The notes under the pieces: model-generated
Seen by the model: the letters and a program-made list of their open reading frames with translations, nothing else
Databases searched by the model: none
Told to the model about the DNA's origin: nothing
Source: Desulfobulbaceae bacterium
GTDB taxonomy: Bacteria; Desulfobacterota; Desulfobulbia; Desulfobulbales; Desulfocapsaceae
DNA: 64,000 nucleotides
Direction: 5' to 3'
Assembly (NCBI GenBank): GCA_009773475.1
Contig: WSXV01000003.1
Coordinates: forward strand, 27,179 to 91,178
Shown: one piece after another, positions 27,283 through 36,915 of the stretch
Layout of the letters: each line of letters opens with the position of its first letter
Numbering within the stretch: position 1 is the first letter of the stretch
Translations under genes and position numbers: made by a program

Positions 27283-28935
27283 ATGAAGATTGCCCTGGTG
27301 CAAACCAATCCGGTCATTGGCGACTTTTCAGTCAACTGCCGGGCCATCATCCTTGCCGCTGAACAGGCACTTGCCCGGGGTTGCAGCCTGGTGATTTTTC
27401 CCGAGATGGCTGTCTCCGGATACCCGCCCCAGGATCTTCTGGAGAGGCCTTCCTTCCTGGAGGCCCATGGACTTGCCGTAGCTGGCCTGGTCTGTGAGCT
27501 TCCGGATCTGGCGGTGATGTTTGGCTGTTTTGAACGCCGGTCCGGAGAGGAGCAGGGAAAGCCGCTCTATAATTCGGTGGTGGTGGCCCAGGGCGGCGAA
27601 ATTGTCCATCGGGTGCGTAAACAGCTGCTCCCTGCCTATGATGTCTTTGATGAAACCAGATACTTTGAGCCCGGCCCTGTTTCGGAGTTATACAGATTGG
27701 GCGGTCTGACCTTTGCCCTCACCGTCTGTGAAGATATCTGGTTTGAGGCCGCCGGTCGCTATCGTCGTGATCCGGTGGCCTCTTTGTTTGATGCCGCGGT
27801 AGATCAGGGGCAGCACATTGACTGCCTGATCAATGTCTCCGCCTCTCCCTTCCAGCATGACAAAGAGCGTATCCGGCATGCCCTCTTTCGCGCCCTCTGC
27901 TCTCGCTATCAGATCCCTTTCGTCTATGTGAACCAGGTTGGCGGGCAGGATTCTCTCCTCTTTGACGGGCATAGTCTGGCCATGAATGGTGACGCCGAGA
28001 TTGTTGCCCGATGTGCCGGATTTGTCCCGGATATGGTGGTGCTGGATACCGAAACCTGGCGAGGTGAGATGCATGCGCCGGCCCAGCAGGAATCGGTGGC
28101 GGACGTTCATGCGGCACTGGTGATGGGGGTGCGTGATTATGTGCGCAAATGCGGATTTCGCTCGGTGGTTCTCGGTCTTTCCGGTGGCATTGACTCGGCC
28201 CTGACTGCTGCCATTGCTACTGATGCCCTGGGTGCAGAAAATGTGCTGGGGGTTGCCCTGCCCTCCCCGTACAGCTCGGATGATTCCCTGGAAGATGCCC
28301 GGGCCCTGGCCCGGAATCTGGGCTGCGGCTTTCAGATCCTTCCCATCAGCCCTCTGTTTGCGGCCTTTCAGGAAACCTTGCAGCCCCTTTTTGCCGGTCG
28401 TGCCGAAGATCTTACCGAACAGAATCTGCAGGCCCGGATTCGCGGCACCCTGCTTATGGCCCTGTCCAACAAGTTTGGCCATCTGCTCCTGTCAACCGGC
28501 AATAAAAGTGAGCTGGCGGTGGGCTACTGCACCCTGTACGGAGACATGAGCGGTGGCCTGGCGGTGATAAGTGATGTGCCCAAACAGATGGTCTATGAAC
28601 TGGCCCGCTTCGTCAACCGTGGGCAGGAGCGGATCCCCGAGCGCACCCTGAGTAAAGCGCCGACGGCGGAACTCAAGGTCGGGCAGTGTGATCAGGATGA
28701 TCTGCCACCCTATGAAATCCTGGATCGTATCCTGGATCTGTATCTTGAGCAGGGCTGGGGAATGCAAGAGCTGGTTGATGCTGGTTTTGATCCCTCAATG
28801 GTGCGGGATATTCTCCGCCGGATTCGACTCAATGAGTATAAACGCAAACAGGGGCCCATGGGCCTGAAGGTGACCAGCAAGGCCTTCGGCTACGGCCGGA
28901 GGTATCCCAATGTTCAGAATTTTCAGGAAGGATGA
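27283..28935 (+). CDS. nadE: Glutamine-dependent NAD+ synthetase
   Basis: A 550-residue two-domain enzyme. The N-terminal nitrilase-like glutaminase has Glu in FPEMAVSGYPPQDLL, Lys in HRVRKQLLPAYDVFDE and Cys in LTVCEDIWFE. The C-terminal synthetase has the PP-loop GLSGGIDSALTAAI and LSTGNKSELAVGYCTLYGDMSGG. It converts deamido-NAD to NAD with ammonia channelled from glutamine. The start follows CAGCAGAGGCTGCC. It is the last step of the NAD route that includes nadC at 12774. Confidence 0.96.
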   Translation: MKIALVQTNPVIGDFSVNCRAIILAAEQALARGCSLVIFPEMAVSGYPPQDLLERPSFLEAHGLAVAGLVCELPDLAVMFGCFERRSGEEQGKPLYNSVVVAQGGEIVHRVRKQLLPAYDVFDETRYFEPGPVSELYRLGGLTFALTVCEDIWFEAAGRYRRDPVASLFDAAVDQGQHIDCLINVSASPFQHDKERIRHALFRALCSRYQIPFVYVNQVGGQDSLLFDGHSLAMNGDAEIVARCAGFVPDMVVLDTETWRGEMHAPAQQESVADVHAALVMGVRDYVRKCGFRSVVLGLSGGIDSALTAAIATDALGAENVLGVALPSPYSSDDSLEDARALARNLGCGFQILPISPLFAAFQETLQPLFAGRAEDLTEQNLQARIRGTLLMALSNKFGHLLLSTGNKSELAVGYCTLYGDMSGGLAVISDVPKQMVYELARFVNRGQERIPERTLSKAPTAELKVGQCDQDDLPPYEILDRILDLYLEQGWGMQELVDAGFDPSMVRDILRRIRLNEYKRKQGPMGLKVTSKAFGYGRRYPNVQNFQEG

Positions 28936-28979
28936 GTTGTCAGCGGCGAATGACAAGAACTTCTTATTTGTTCCGAACC

Positions 28980-29127
28980 GAGCCTCTTGCAAAAGTATGA
29001 GTTGTGGTTCGACAGGCTCACCACCAACGGGAAAGGTGGTTCGACAGGCTCACCATGAATGGAATAATCAAGATACCGTTCACCCTGAGCTTGTCGAAGG
29101 GTGTTTTTGGAGTTTTGCAAGAGGCTC
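28980..29127. repeat. Intergenic repeat element with 15-bp terminal inverted repeats
   Basis: GAGCCTCTTGCAAAA (28980-28994) is repeated in perfect inversion at 29113-29127. Inside are two direct 20-bp copies of GTGGTTCGACAGGCTCACCA (29004-29023 and 29036-29055) and one related inverted copy (CCCTGAGCTTGTCGAAGGG, about 29083-29101). The TTCGACAAGCTCAGGGTG type of sequence is a well-known dispersed intergenic repeat of environmental bacteria. The rest of the 341-bp gap carries short AATTCTCAATT-type repeats near 29235-29265 just before the cytochrome gene. No gene is supported in it. Confidence 0.85.
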
Positions 29128-29276
29128 AACCTAATGATGATTAATTTTGGTCCGATGATGAACCCGCAGGGCTGAAGATTTTCCCCATCCGGCATCTTGC
29201 CCGCCCGCGTTCCTGTTCAAAATGACACAATTCTCAATTCGTAATTCCCAATTCTCAATTTATTTTAGATACGACC

Positions 29277-31052
29277 ATGGTGGAAGAAAAAGGGACCCGG
29301 CGTAAACTCTCGCGACTGTCGCAGCAATTAGCCGTTCTTGTGCTCCTCGCCGCTGTTGCAGTGCTGGTGGTTCGCGAACTCCGGATCAAGAGGGCCGATC
29401 AGGTCTACGTCACCACCAGCGGCCGCATCGATATGTGTCTCTTCTGCCATAAGGAGGAAAAGCTGGATGCCGCCCATGACCCTCGGGTGATTGGCTGCGC
29501 TTCCTGTCATCTTGGCGATGCCATGGCCCTGGACAAGACCAAGGCCCATGCCGGCATGGTTCTCAACCCCGGTGATCTGAGGGTGGTGGAGAAGACCTGC
29601 GGGGTGGAAGGCTGCCATCCCACCGATGTGCAGAAGGTCAAGAACTCGCTGATGGCCACCAATCGCGGAATTATCGGCACCCTACTTTTTTACTGGGGAG
29701 AATCGGCCAGTCAGAATACCGACATGACCGTCGAACAACTCCTCTCCAGCCCGGAAAACACCCTCGCCCTTGATTATTATCGGAAGCTCTGCGCCACCTG
29801 TCATCTGTGGAAACAGAAGAATGACCTGCCCGGGGCCCCGGAGTTTTTTAATGAGAAGGGCGGCGGCTGCTCTGCCTGTCATTTTGCCATGCCGGAAGGG
29901 ACTGAGCGCAAAGGGGTGGCTGGCTTTGACGATGCGGTCAAGAGTCAGAAGAGCAAGGTGCATCCGCTGGTGATTAAAAAGGTGCAGGATGACAACTGTA
30001 TCCGCTGCCATAACCGGTCCGGGCGTATCGGCATCTCCTATACCGGGGTCTTTGAGTCGGAGGGCTATGGCACCCCCTATGAGAAGGGGGGATTGACCGC
30101 CAAGCAGTTGCCGGGCGCCCGTTTTTATCTGGAGATTGCCGAGGATGTGCATCATAAAAAGGGGATGGCCTGCATTGATTGTCATACCCGTGACGAGATC
30201 ATGGGTGATGGGGTGAGCTACGCCCATTATGAGGAACAGCTTGAGATCTCCTGCGAGATGTGCCACTCCGAGAATCCCGGCATGACCCGGAAGGGAAAAC
30301 CGGTGAATAATATCGTCAGCAAAGACGGGCAGTGGCAGATGACCAGCAAGGTGAGCGGCAAGGAGCATCCCTTGCGAATCCCGAAAAAAGGGGTGTGCGA
30401 CTTCAGCGGTCATAAACGGGTGACCTGCGAGGCCTGTCATTCCACCTGGGTGCCCCAGTGTTATGGCTGTCATGTCAAACGTGATGCCGGCCAGACCCAT
30501 CTGGACAAGCTGAGTCTGAAGGAAACGCCAGGAATGTGGGAGGAGGGGCGCTCCTATATTCGCTACGAGAAACCGATGCTGGCGGTATGGAAAGATGAGG
30601 TGGTGATTGTCACCCCCGGCTGCCAGGACATTGTCAGTCTGGTCGATGACAAGGGCAAGGTGGCGGGTGGCTTTAACCGTTTCACCATGGCCGCCATCAA
30701 CCCCCATACCACCCAGGGCAAGGGCAGAACCTGTGCCGACTGCCATGCCTCCACCAAGGTGGTGGGTTTAGGAGAGGGGACGGTGACGATCAAGGAGGGC
30801 AAATGGACTTTTACCGCCCTTGATCAGGGGATTGATACCCTGGATGGGAAAACCGTGGGCCTTGATACCTTTGTCACCATTGATGGCGAGCAGTTGCAAC
30901 ATGGCTCGCGTCCCGACCTGCGGCCCTTCAACGGCGAGGAACTGCGCAGGATCCTGCACGTTGGTCTTTGTGTTGAGTGTCACACGGAATACAGTGACCG
31001 AATTTATCAGGAGGGTGGAGCCGGCAGGCGGAAGTCTGAAGAGGTGAAATAG
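29277..31052 (+). CDS. Membrane-anchored multiheme cytochrome c (12 heme motifs)
   Basis: A 591-residue protein with one N-terminal membrane helix (about residues 17-34) and no cleavage site, so it is probably anchored with a periplasmic body. I count eleven CxxCH motifs (CLFCH, CASCH, CATCH, CSACH, CIRCH, CIDCH, CEMCH, CEACH, CYGCH, CADCH, CVECH) and one CX4CH motif (CGVEGCH near residue 108). This suggests a dodecaheme electron-transfer protein or reductase. Related Desulfobacterota cytochromes serve in quinol oxidation or extracellular electron transfer. The final ~120 residues have few hemes. No other respiratory gene is adjacent, so the partner is unknown. Confidence 0.85.
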   Translation: MVEEKGTRRKLSRLSQQLAVLVLLAAVAVLVVRELRIKRADQVYVTTSGRIDMCLFCHKEEKLDAAHDPRVIGCASCHLGDAMALDKTKAHAGMVLNPGDLRVVEKTCGVEGCHPTDVQKVKNSLMATNRGIIGTLLFYWGESASQNTDMTVEQLLSSPENTLALDYYRKLCATCHLWKQKNDLPGAPEFFNEKGGGCSACHFAMPEGTERKGVAGFDDAVKSQKSKVHPLVIKKVQDDNCIRCHNRSGRIGISYTGVFESEGYGTPYEKGGLTAKQLPGARFYLEIAEDVHHKKGMACIDCHTRDEIMGDGVSYAHYEEQLEISCEMCHSENPGMTRKGKPVNNIVSKDGQWQMTSKVSGKEHPLRIPKKGVCDFSGHKRVTCEACHSTWVPQCYGCHVKRDAGQTHLDKLSLKETPGMWEEGRSYIRYEKPMLAVWKDEVVIVTPGCQDIVSLVDDKGKVAGGFNRFTMAAINPHTTQGKGRTCADCHASTKVVGLGEGTVTIKEGKWTFTALDQGIDTLDGKTVGLDTFVTIDGEQLQHGSRPDLRPFNGEELRRILHVGLCVECHTEYSDRIYQEGGAGRRKSEEVK

Positions 31053-31071
31053 GAAGCAGGAGCCTTGTCTT

Positions 31072-31572
31072 TTATAGCTTCTCCTTTACCAACAATGAGC
31101 TGGTTACCGGCCCATGCCAGAGGGGAACCAGCCAGTAGTTTTCGGGGTTCTGCTGGATGGTGGCGCGGAGGGGGGCGCTGAGCCAGTGGCTGTCTTCTGC
31201 CAGGTTGTAAAAAACGGAGTCGATGCCGATAAAACCATCAAGCATATGGGTCAGAATATGGAGCAGCTTGCTGGGGTATCCGTGCGGGATGGTCAGCAGA
31301 TCTTCAATGCCAGTCAGGCCTGTTTCCTGCAATTCCACCATCAGGGACTTGCAGAAAGCACGATTGGCAGTAATCCCGGCCTCAATGCCACTCCAGAAGT
31401 CCGGGCTCATACCCGACTGTATCTCTTCATCGTTTATTCCGGTCGACTGGTAGGCTATAAGCCGGGTGGCGTTCATGAAATGGAGGGTCTGTTGCCGTGC
31501 CTGTTCAGGGGTACTGCCGGTTGCCAGGAAAAGGTGGCGGTTTCTGTTGTCGCCGGGAAAAAGAGTCGTCAT
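31072..31572 (-). CDS. Hypothetical protein
   Basis: A 166-residue frame on the minus strand, convergent with the cytochrome. I recognise no family. The sequence looks like a real soluble, mostly helical protein (ARQQTLHFMNATRLIAYQS, GIEDLLTIPHGYPSKLLHIL, FYNLAEDSHWLSAPLR) with a final aromatic segment ENYWLVPLWHGPV. It has no signal peptide, membrane segment or Cys motif. The ribosome binding site is weak. A frame on the plus strand covers the same bases but has poorer protein character. Confidence 0.55.
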   Translation of the reverse strand: MTTLFPGDNRNRHLFLATGSTPEQARQQTLHFMNATRLIAYQSTGINDEEIQSGMSPDFWSGIEAGITANRAFCKSLMVELQETGLTGIEDLLTIPHGYPSKLLHILTHMLDGFIGIDSVFYNLAEDSHWLSAPLRATIQQNPENYWLVPLWHGPVTSSLLVKEKL

Positions 31573-31704
31573 GATGGTAGAAGTTCATCGTAAGGGTTTC
31601 TTTTGCTGGAGTGCGCATAACCCGCCAATCGGGTCTGTATCGGTGCCACATAGTGCGTTGTCAAGGCACTGTTCCAGGTTCAGCTGCACCTCGTTCACCT
31701 TTGT

Positions 31705-32685
31705 TTAGTCCGTTGAGTCTCCGTTGACCAGGGGCGTGTCCTCCGTCGTCTTGGGAAGAATCTGCTGTAAAACCAGAATGATAGCGGTTAGCTCCTTGCT
31801 TAGAGCTGTCACATGGGGCTGAACCTGTTCACCGTGGACTGCCGATTTTGCCGTTTGCTCCAGAGCTGAAGCGAGTGCCTGGATTTTTTCTGCCCCCATC
31901 AGGGTAGCCACCCCCTTAAGGTTATGGGCGGTATTTCGTACCGCTGCAAAGTCGTTGGCTGCAACGTGTGAAGAGATCAGGGCCGGATCATCGCCGTGAC
32001 TGGCAATGAACCTGCTCAACAAGCGGGCATAGCGAGGGACATTGCCTTTCAGGGATTGAAGGATGACCGAGGTGTCCAGGCCATCCACTGCCCGAAGGGC
32101 GGTCAGCAGTTCTTGTTCGTCGCTCCGTTCACTGTTTGTAACCGGGTGATAGAGGGCGTTGCTGTGCAGGGGGACTTCATCTTGGCGTACCGGCAGCCAC
32201 TGCACCAAACTTTGGTAGAGCTGTTCCGGTTCAACGGGTTTGGAAACATGGGCATTCATCCCCGCCTGAAGGCAACTGTTGTGGTCTTCGCTAAACGCAT
32301 TGGCGGTCAGCGCCAAGATTGGCAGGGTCCTGCAACCGGGTAGGCGGCGGATCGCTTCCGTTGCCTCAAGGCCATTCATCACCGGCATCTGAACATCCAT
32401 GAGAATGAGATCAAAAGAGCTGGTACGAACCATGTCCACCGCTCTCCGGCCATTCTCGGCAACGCTCGTTCGCATGCTCACCGATTCAAGAAGCTGACAG
32501 GTTACCTCCTGACTGATGGCATTATCTTCCACCACCAGGATATGGGCTCCTTTTCGTTGCTGGAGGTCATTGATAAGGGCAAGGGGTACTATCTCGTATA
32601 TGTACATAGGCGCGGGGGTGCAGTCAAGCAGCAGGCGGTATTGGAATTCGCTCGCAGTGACGGCGGGCGTGGTTGCTGTGGTCAT
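31705..32685 (-). CDS. Receiver-HPt protein, probably an internal-deletion remnant of a hybrid kinase
   Basis: A 326-residue protein if started at ATG 32685 (a GTG at 32754 would add 23 poor residues). After a short N-terminus comes a receiver domain ([11 protein letters not shown], phosphoacceptor Asp in [13 protein letters not shown], Lys in VSKPVE) and a C-terminal HPt domain with His in [13 protein letters not shown]. The first residues, [20 protein letters not shown], look like the start of a PAS domain that breaks off and runs straight into the receiver. This is what a PAS-kinase-receiver-HPt hybrid would look like after an in-frame loss of the kinase core. It can still pass phosphate from the receiver to HPt or the reverse, but needs another kinase. 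Confidence 0.75.
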   Translation of the reverse strand: MTTATTPAVTASEFQYRLLLDCTPAPMYIYEIVPLALINDLQQRKGAHILVVEDNAISQEVTCQLLESVSMRTSVAENGRRAVDMVRTSSFDLILMDVQMPVMNGLEATEAIRRLPGCRTLPILALTANAFSEDHNSCLQAGMNAHVSKPVEPEQLYQSLVQWLPVRQDEVPLHSNALYHPVTNSERSDEQELLTALRAVDGLDTSVILQSLKGNVPRYARLLSRFIASHGDDPALISSHVAANDFAAVRNTAHNLKGVATLMGAEKIQALASALEQTAKSAVHGEQVQPHVTALSKELTAIILVLQQILPKTTEDTPLVNGDSTD

Positions 32686-33016
32686 GGTGAGCCCTGGTGG
32701 GCAGAAAAGCAAACGCTGGCAATCAGGCCCCTCTGATCTAACAATGAATAGCACAGGTCAACCAATGGGGCGTGGAAGAGGCTCCTGTCAAGGGTCTTCA
32801 ATATGCAGTTGCAGAAGTGTAAAATATTTTCGCCAAAGTTGAAATAGATATAGCAAAACAGCGTAATTTTTGCCAAAAATGACATGGAAGGCAGATCCCT
32901 CCTTATCAAATATGAGATGTCGCCGCCATGGAAGGCTGATATGATAGCCTATCCTTGCCCAGAAGTTTTTTTCTTCGTATTTTAGTTTTTTGCGTCCATT
33001 TCACCTTGTCGTGTTG

Positions 33017-34432
33017 ATGTCCATGTCGCAACCTGAGCACTACAAACCCTGGCGCTTTTTTTTCATGGTGGCTGTCGGGGTCTTTCTTTCCACGATGGAC
33101 AGCAGTATGGTCAACGTCGCGCTGCCCGGCATGATGCGCCATTTTGACACCACCTTGGCGCAGACGGAATGGGTGGCCTTGATCTATCTTTTGACGATCA
33201 CCACAACCCTTTTGGTGTGGGGGAGACTTTCCGATCGTTTTGGGAAGGGAAGGATGTATCTGCTGGGGATGCTGGTTTTCACGGTGGGATCTGTAGCCTG
33301 CTATTTGACCGCGACTCTTTCCGCCCTGGTTTTCTGGCGTTTTGTCCAGGCTTGCGGGGCCGCAATGATGATGTCCTCGGGCCCTGCCATTATCAAGACC
33401 GTATTCCCGGTGCATCAGCTGGGCAGGGCCTTGGGGTTGATTGGGGTCGCCACTTCCATCGGCCTGATGAGCGGGCCGGTGATCAGCGGCTTTTTGATCA
33501 AGTTTTTTTCCTGGCGGGCCATCTTTCTGGTGACCGTCCCGGTGAGCCTGACCTGCTTTGGTCTGGGCTGGTTTTTGCTGGTGCCGGATCTTCCCGCAAC
33601 GGCCTCGAGATGTCCCCAGAGGTCTTGTTTTGACTGGGCCGGGCTGTTAATCTGGACGGTTCTGATCACCATGGCAGTGCTCACGGCAAGCCATCATGCC
33701 GCTCTTTCCGGGTGGATGCTGGCGGGATTCGGGAGCAGCTTCTGTGCTCTGTTGCTGCTGTTTAAATGGGTCGAGCACAGGGCGGTGGAGCCCTTGCTGC
33801 CCCTGGTCATGTTCCGGGATCGTCAGCACGCCATTGCCATGGCCAGTGCAGCCCTCTCCTTTCTGGTCCTCTTTGTAGTCCTGATTCTCACCCCTTTCTA
33901 CCTCGATTATGTGATGCGATTTCCCGTGGACCGCATCGGCCTGATGATGACGGCCGTGCCCCTGGCGGTGTGTGTGGTTTCTCCCCTGTCCGGTCGACTC
34001 TATGACCGCATGGGTGCCAGGATATTGACCACTTCCGGGCTTGCCATCTGTTGTTTTTCCCTGCTTGCCCTGAGCTTTCTCGACCAGCATGCAACGGTTT
34101 TCGATGTTGCCTGGCGTTTGACCCTGCTCGGTGCTGGTCAGGCCCTGTTCCTCTCCCCGAATTCGGCCTCGGTACTGGTAAGTGTTGATCCTCACCGGAT
34201 TGGTGTCACCTCAGGGATGCTGGCCACGGCACGGAATATGGGGATGCTGGCGGGAGTTGCCCTGGCCGGACTGGTTTTTGGAAAGATGTTTTTCTGGCTG
34301 AGTGGCGGGTTGGACGTGAAGGAATTCAGCCTGGAGCATACCGCCGCCTTTATCCAGTCTTTGCGGAGGAGTTTTGGCTTGGCCGCATTCCTGGCGATGA
34401 TCGGAGCACTGCTGTCGAGTAGAAGGGCTTGA
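33017..34432 (+). CDS. MFS exporter, DHA2 (EmrB/QacA) family
   Basis: A 471-residue integral membrane protein with about 13-14 hydrophobic helices. Motif D1 of the DHA2 family is visible at the start (FLSTMDSSMVNVALP) and motif A as GRLSDRFGKGRMYLLG. These proton-driven pumps export drugs, dyes or other organic compounds, mostly together with an EmrA-like membrane fusion protein; none is adjacent here. An ATG at 33023 or a TTG at 32990 are alternative starts and no strong ribosome binding site helps. It is transcribed divergently from the receiver-HPt gene. Confidence 0.85.
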   Translation: MSMSQPEHYKPWRFFFMVAVGVFLSTMDSSMVNVALPGMMRHFDTTLAQTEWVALIYLLTITTTLLVWGRLSDRFGKGRMYLLGMLVFTVGSVACYLTATLSALVFWRFVQACGAAMMMSSGPAIIKTVFPVHQLGRALGLIGVATSIGLMSGPVISGFLIKFFSWRAIFLVTVPVSLTCFGLGWFLLVPDLPATASRCPQRSCFDWAGLLIWTVLITMAVLTASHHAALSGWMLAGFGSSFCALLLLFKWVEHRAVEPLLPLVMFRDRQHAIAMASAALSFLVLFVVLILTPFYLDYVMRFPVDRIGLMMTAVPLAVCVVSPLSGRLYDRMGARILTTSGLAICCFSLLALSFLDQHATVFDVAWRLTLLGAGQALFLSPNSASVLVSVDPHRIGVTSGMLATARNMGMLAGVALAGLVFGKMFFWLSGGLDVKEFSLEHTAAFIQSLRRSFGLAAFLAMIGALLSSRRA

Positions 34433-34483
34433 GGGTGCCTGAAAGAGTGGAGACAGCAGCAGCTTTGTTGCAGAAGAGCGGCT

Positions 34484-36286
34484 TTATTGCTCGACGGTAA
34501 GCGGCAGGGTCACGGTGGCAATGGTGCCGCTGATGGGGCCTGGTTGAAGGAAAAACGTCCCCTGGTGTTCGGCGACGATCTTTTTGACCAGGGTCAGGCC
34601 CATGCCGGTGCCATAGACCTTGGTGGTGAAGAATGGGTCTGTCGCCCTTGCGATATTGGCGTTGACGATGCCGGTGCCGCTGTCGGCAATAAGAATCGAG
34701 ATATTTGTCGAATCCTGACTGACATCAATATGGAGAAGGCCGCCATTGGGCATGGCCTCTATGGCATTGCGGATCAGATGGAGGAACATTTGCCCGATCC
34801 TGCGGCCGTCGATGAAAAGAGAAGGGCCCGGGTCGGTGAAATTGAGCTGATAGCGGACGCCCTGGTTTTTCATGGTGCCGTAGAGGAGCATTACGCTCTT
34901 GCGAATCAGCGGATAGAGGGGCTGAAAGGATTTCTGGGGCTCGTTCTCCTGGACAAAGTTGAAAAGATCTTCGAGGGTGGATTCAATCTTGGAGGCATCG
35001 TGCGCCATCATATCAAGAAATTTGAGAACGACCGGGTCCTGAACTTTTTTGGTGAGCAAGCGGGCGGTGCCTCCGATGGAGGTGATGGGATTGCGGATGG
35101 CATGCACCAGCTGGGCCGCCATGTGGCCCATGGCTGCGTAACGCTCGGCCTCAACCAGCCGGTCCTTGTTGCTTTCCAGCTCCTGGCTGACGGCTTCCAG
35201 TTCCTGCATCTTGTGGAGCATATTGGTGTAGAGGGAGCTATGCTCAATGGCGAGACTCGCCTGGCTGGCAAAGAGCTCCAGGTTGCTGATATCTTCTGCC
35301 GTGATCGGGTTATGGGTGACAAAGTTGTCGGCGATGAGAACCCCAAGGGATTGGCTGGGCGAAAAGAGCGGGACCACGATAAAGGTAGCTTCCTGTAGGA
35401 GTTCGATGAGCTGGGGACTGACTGGACAGCCGTCGGCATGGCCGTGTTCGATCAGGATACTTTTTCGCTGAATGCAGGCGCTGATGAGAGTATGCTCCTC
35501 AGAAGCAGCCGGGACCGATAGTCCTCTGATAATGCGGTTGACCTCCTGGTTTGAATCCGTCAGAGATTCTTTAAAATTTTGAATGATATCGGTGAGGTGT
35601 AAGTCTTTGATTTTGATCTCTTCCCAGACCCGACCGGCCTCTTCCCGGGAAGAGGGGCCGATGGCCAGTCGCCCCTGCAGAGTCTGATGATTTTCATCAA
35701 AGAGGGCGAGAAAGGCCCGATTGAATTGCAGCCCCTCGCCGGCGGTGATCCCCACCAGAATAGCCTGAAGCACATCATCGAGTTCGACGGTGCTCAGGTA
35801 GGCGGTGTTCATCTTCAAGTTCAGCTGGTGGAGAAACTGGGTGCGGTAATTGGTGATCTCAAGCTTCTGCTGGTAGAGCCGGTTCTCGATGACGAGTCGT
35901 CGCTTTTCCAGGGCAGAGGTAATGGCATGGCTTAAGTCCACCAGACTCATGGGCTTGGTCAGGTAGTCATCGGCCCCCAGGCGCAGGCAGTACAAGGCGG
36001 TGCGCAGGTCGGTGGTGCCGGTGATCATGATGATGGACAGATCGGGGTATTGGCTGGCCAGTTCTGGCAGGATCTCCGAGCCTTTGCGGTCGGGGAGCTC
36101 TATGTCCAGCAGGGCCAGAGCAACAGCTCTGGTTTGCAGCAGGTCCAGAAATGCTCCGGTGGTCCCGGCATGGAGGACGGTAAAGCCCTGTCTACTCAGG
36201 AAGTCCCGGAACAGATGAAAGATTTCCTGAGAATCGTCAACAACAACGATCACTTCATCAGGATGTATAAGCGGGGATATTGGCAT
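34484..36286 (-). CDS. Receiver-GAF-histidine kinase
   Basis: A 600-residue soluble signalling protein. Domains in order: receiver (1-125; Asp in ALALLDIELPDRKG, Lys in DYLTKPMS), a coiled linker, GAF (about 165-345), and a histidine kinase (His in QLVHAIRNPITSIGG, N-box LHLIRNAIEAMPNGG, G-box IADSGTGI, FFTTKVYGTGMGLTLV). The receiver at the N-terminus means it takes a phosphate signal from elsewhere and passes it on, a phosphorelay intermediate with GAF ligand input. No response regulator with a DNA-binding domain is adjacent. It has no membrane segment. Confidence 0.9.
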   Translation of the reverse strand: MPISPLIHPDEVIVVVDDSQEIFHLFRDFLSRQGFTVLHAGTTGAFLDLLQTRAVALALLDIELPDRKGSEILPELASQYPDLSIIMITGTTDLRTALYCLRLGADDYLTKPMSLVDLSHAITSALEKRRLVIENRLYQQKLEITNYRTQFLHQLNLKMNTAYLSTVELDDVLQAILVGITAGEGLQFNRAFLALFDENHQTLQGRLAIGPSSREEAGRVWEEIKIKDLHLTDIIQNFKESLTDSNQEVNRIIRGLSVPAASEEHTLISACIQRKSILIEHGHADGCPVSPQLIELLQEATFIVVPLFSPSQSLGVLIADNFVTHNPITAEDISNLELFASQASLAIEHSSLYTNMLHKMQELEAVSQELESNKDRLVEAERYAAMGHMAAQLVHAIRNPITSIGGTARLLTKKVQDPVVLKFLDMMAHDASKIESTLEDLFNFVQENEPQKSFQPLYPLIRKSVMLLYGTMKNQGVRYQLNFTDPGPSLFIDGRRIGQMFLHLIRNAIEAMPNGGLLHIDVSQDSTNISILIADSGTGIVNANIARATDPFFTTKVYGTGMGLTLVKKIVAEHQGTFFLQPGPISGTIATVTLPLTVEQ

Positions 36287-36513
36287 GTGGCTCTTTATTC
36301 AGGGCTGAAGATTGATTGCCTTGGGAAGGAGGCCTTTCGCTATTTTTTCAATGCATTTGATTCTTATTTTTTCAGATTCTACTGCCTTGGTTGAAAAATA
36401 AAAGGAAAAATCGTATAACACCCCGATGACGTGCGGCGGAACCTGTCTTTGTTATCTTCCTTATGGAAATCTTGATCCCCTGATGCCGAAACTGAACAGA
36501 AAATGAGGAAGGA

Positions 36514-36915
36514 ATGACCGAAGTCAGTGACACGGAGTTAAAGAAGGTGATTGGTGATTTTCTCGATATGGGACTGGTTGAGAATATCGTGGCCATGTTC
36601 CAGCGGGAGCCGCGTTATTTCCCCTGGATTGCTGAGATCCTCAACGATTCCCGTTTTCAGGTGCGGCTTGGGGTCTCGGTGCTCATGGAGAACTTATCCC
36701 TTGCCCAGCCGGACCAGACCGATCTGGCCACGCCCTCACTGCTGGCCCTGCTGCGGGCGGAACCGTCCCTGCCCACGTATGTGCGGGGCGAGGCGGTCTC
36801 TGTCCTGGCCATCATCGGCAGCCCTGCGGCCATGGTGGGTGTGCGGGCCATGGCCCTTGATCCTGACCCACTGGTGGCGGAGATCGCCCTGGATATCCTG
36901 GGAGAAGGCCTGTGA
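36514..36915 (+). CDS. HEAT-repeat protein coupled to a DinG-type helicase
   Basis: A 133-residue protein made of HEAT-like helical hairpins (FPWIAEILNDSRFQVRLGVSVLMENL, YVRGEAVSVLAIIGSPAAMVGVRAM, PLVAEIALDILGEGL). It has no catalytic motif and probably binds a protein. Its stop overlaps the helicase start as GTGA (36912-36915), so it is likely to act with the helicase. AATGAGGAAGG gives a good ribosome binding site. Confidence 0.75.
   Translation: MTEVSDTELKKVIGDFLDMGLVENIVAMFQREPRYFPWIAEILNDSRFQVRLGVSVLMENLSLAQPDQTDLATPSLLALLRAEPSLPTYVRGEAVSVLAIIGSPAAMVGVRAMALDPDPLVAEIALDILGEGL

Noticed and set aside
29004..29101. A CRISPR array suggested by the repeated GGTTCGACAGGCTCACC units
   Set aside because: There are only two direct copies with a 12-bp spacer and an inverted relative, with no cas genes; this is a dispersed repeat.
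29682..30746. A 354-codon minus-strand frame opposite the multiheme cytochrome
   Set aside because: The Gly/His-rich product mirrors the heme motifs of the real gene in reverse.
31114..31593. A 159-codon plus-strand frame over the hypothetical gene at 31072
   Set aside because: The minus-strand product has a more natural composition; the plus-strand frame is rich in Gly and odd Cys. Certainty is moderate.
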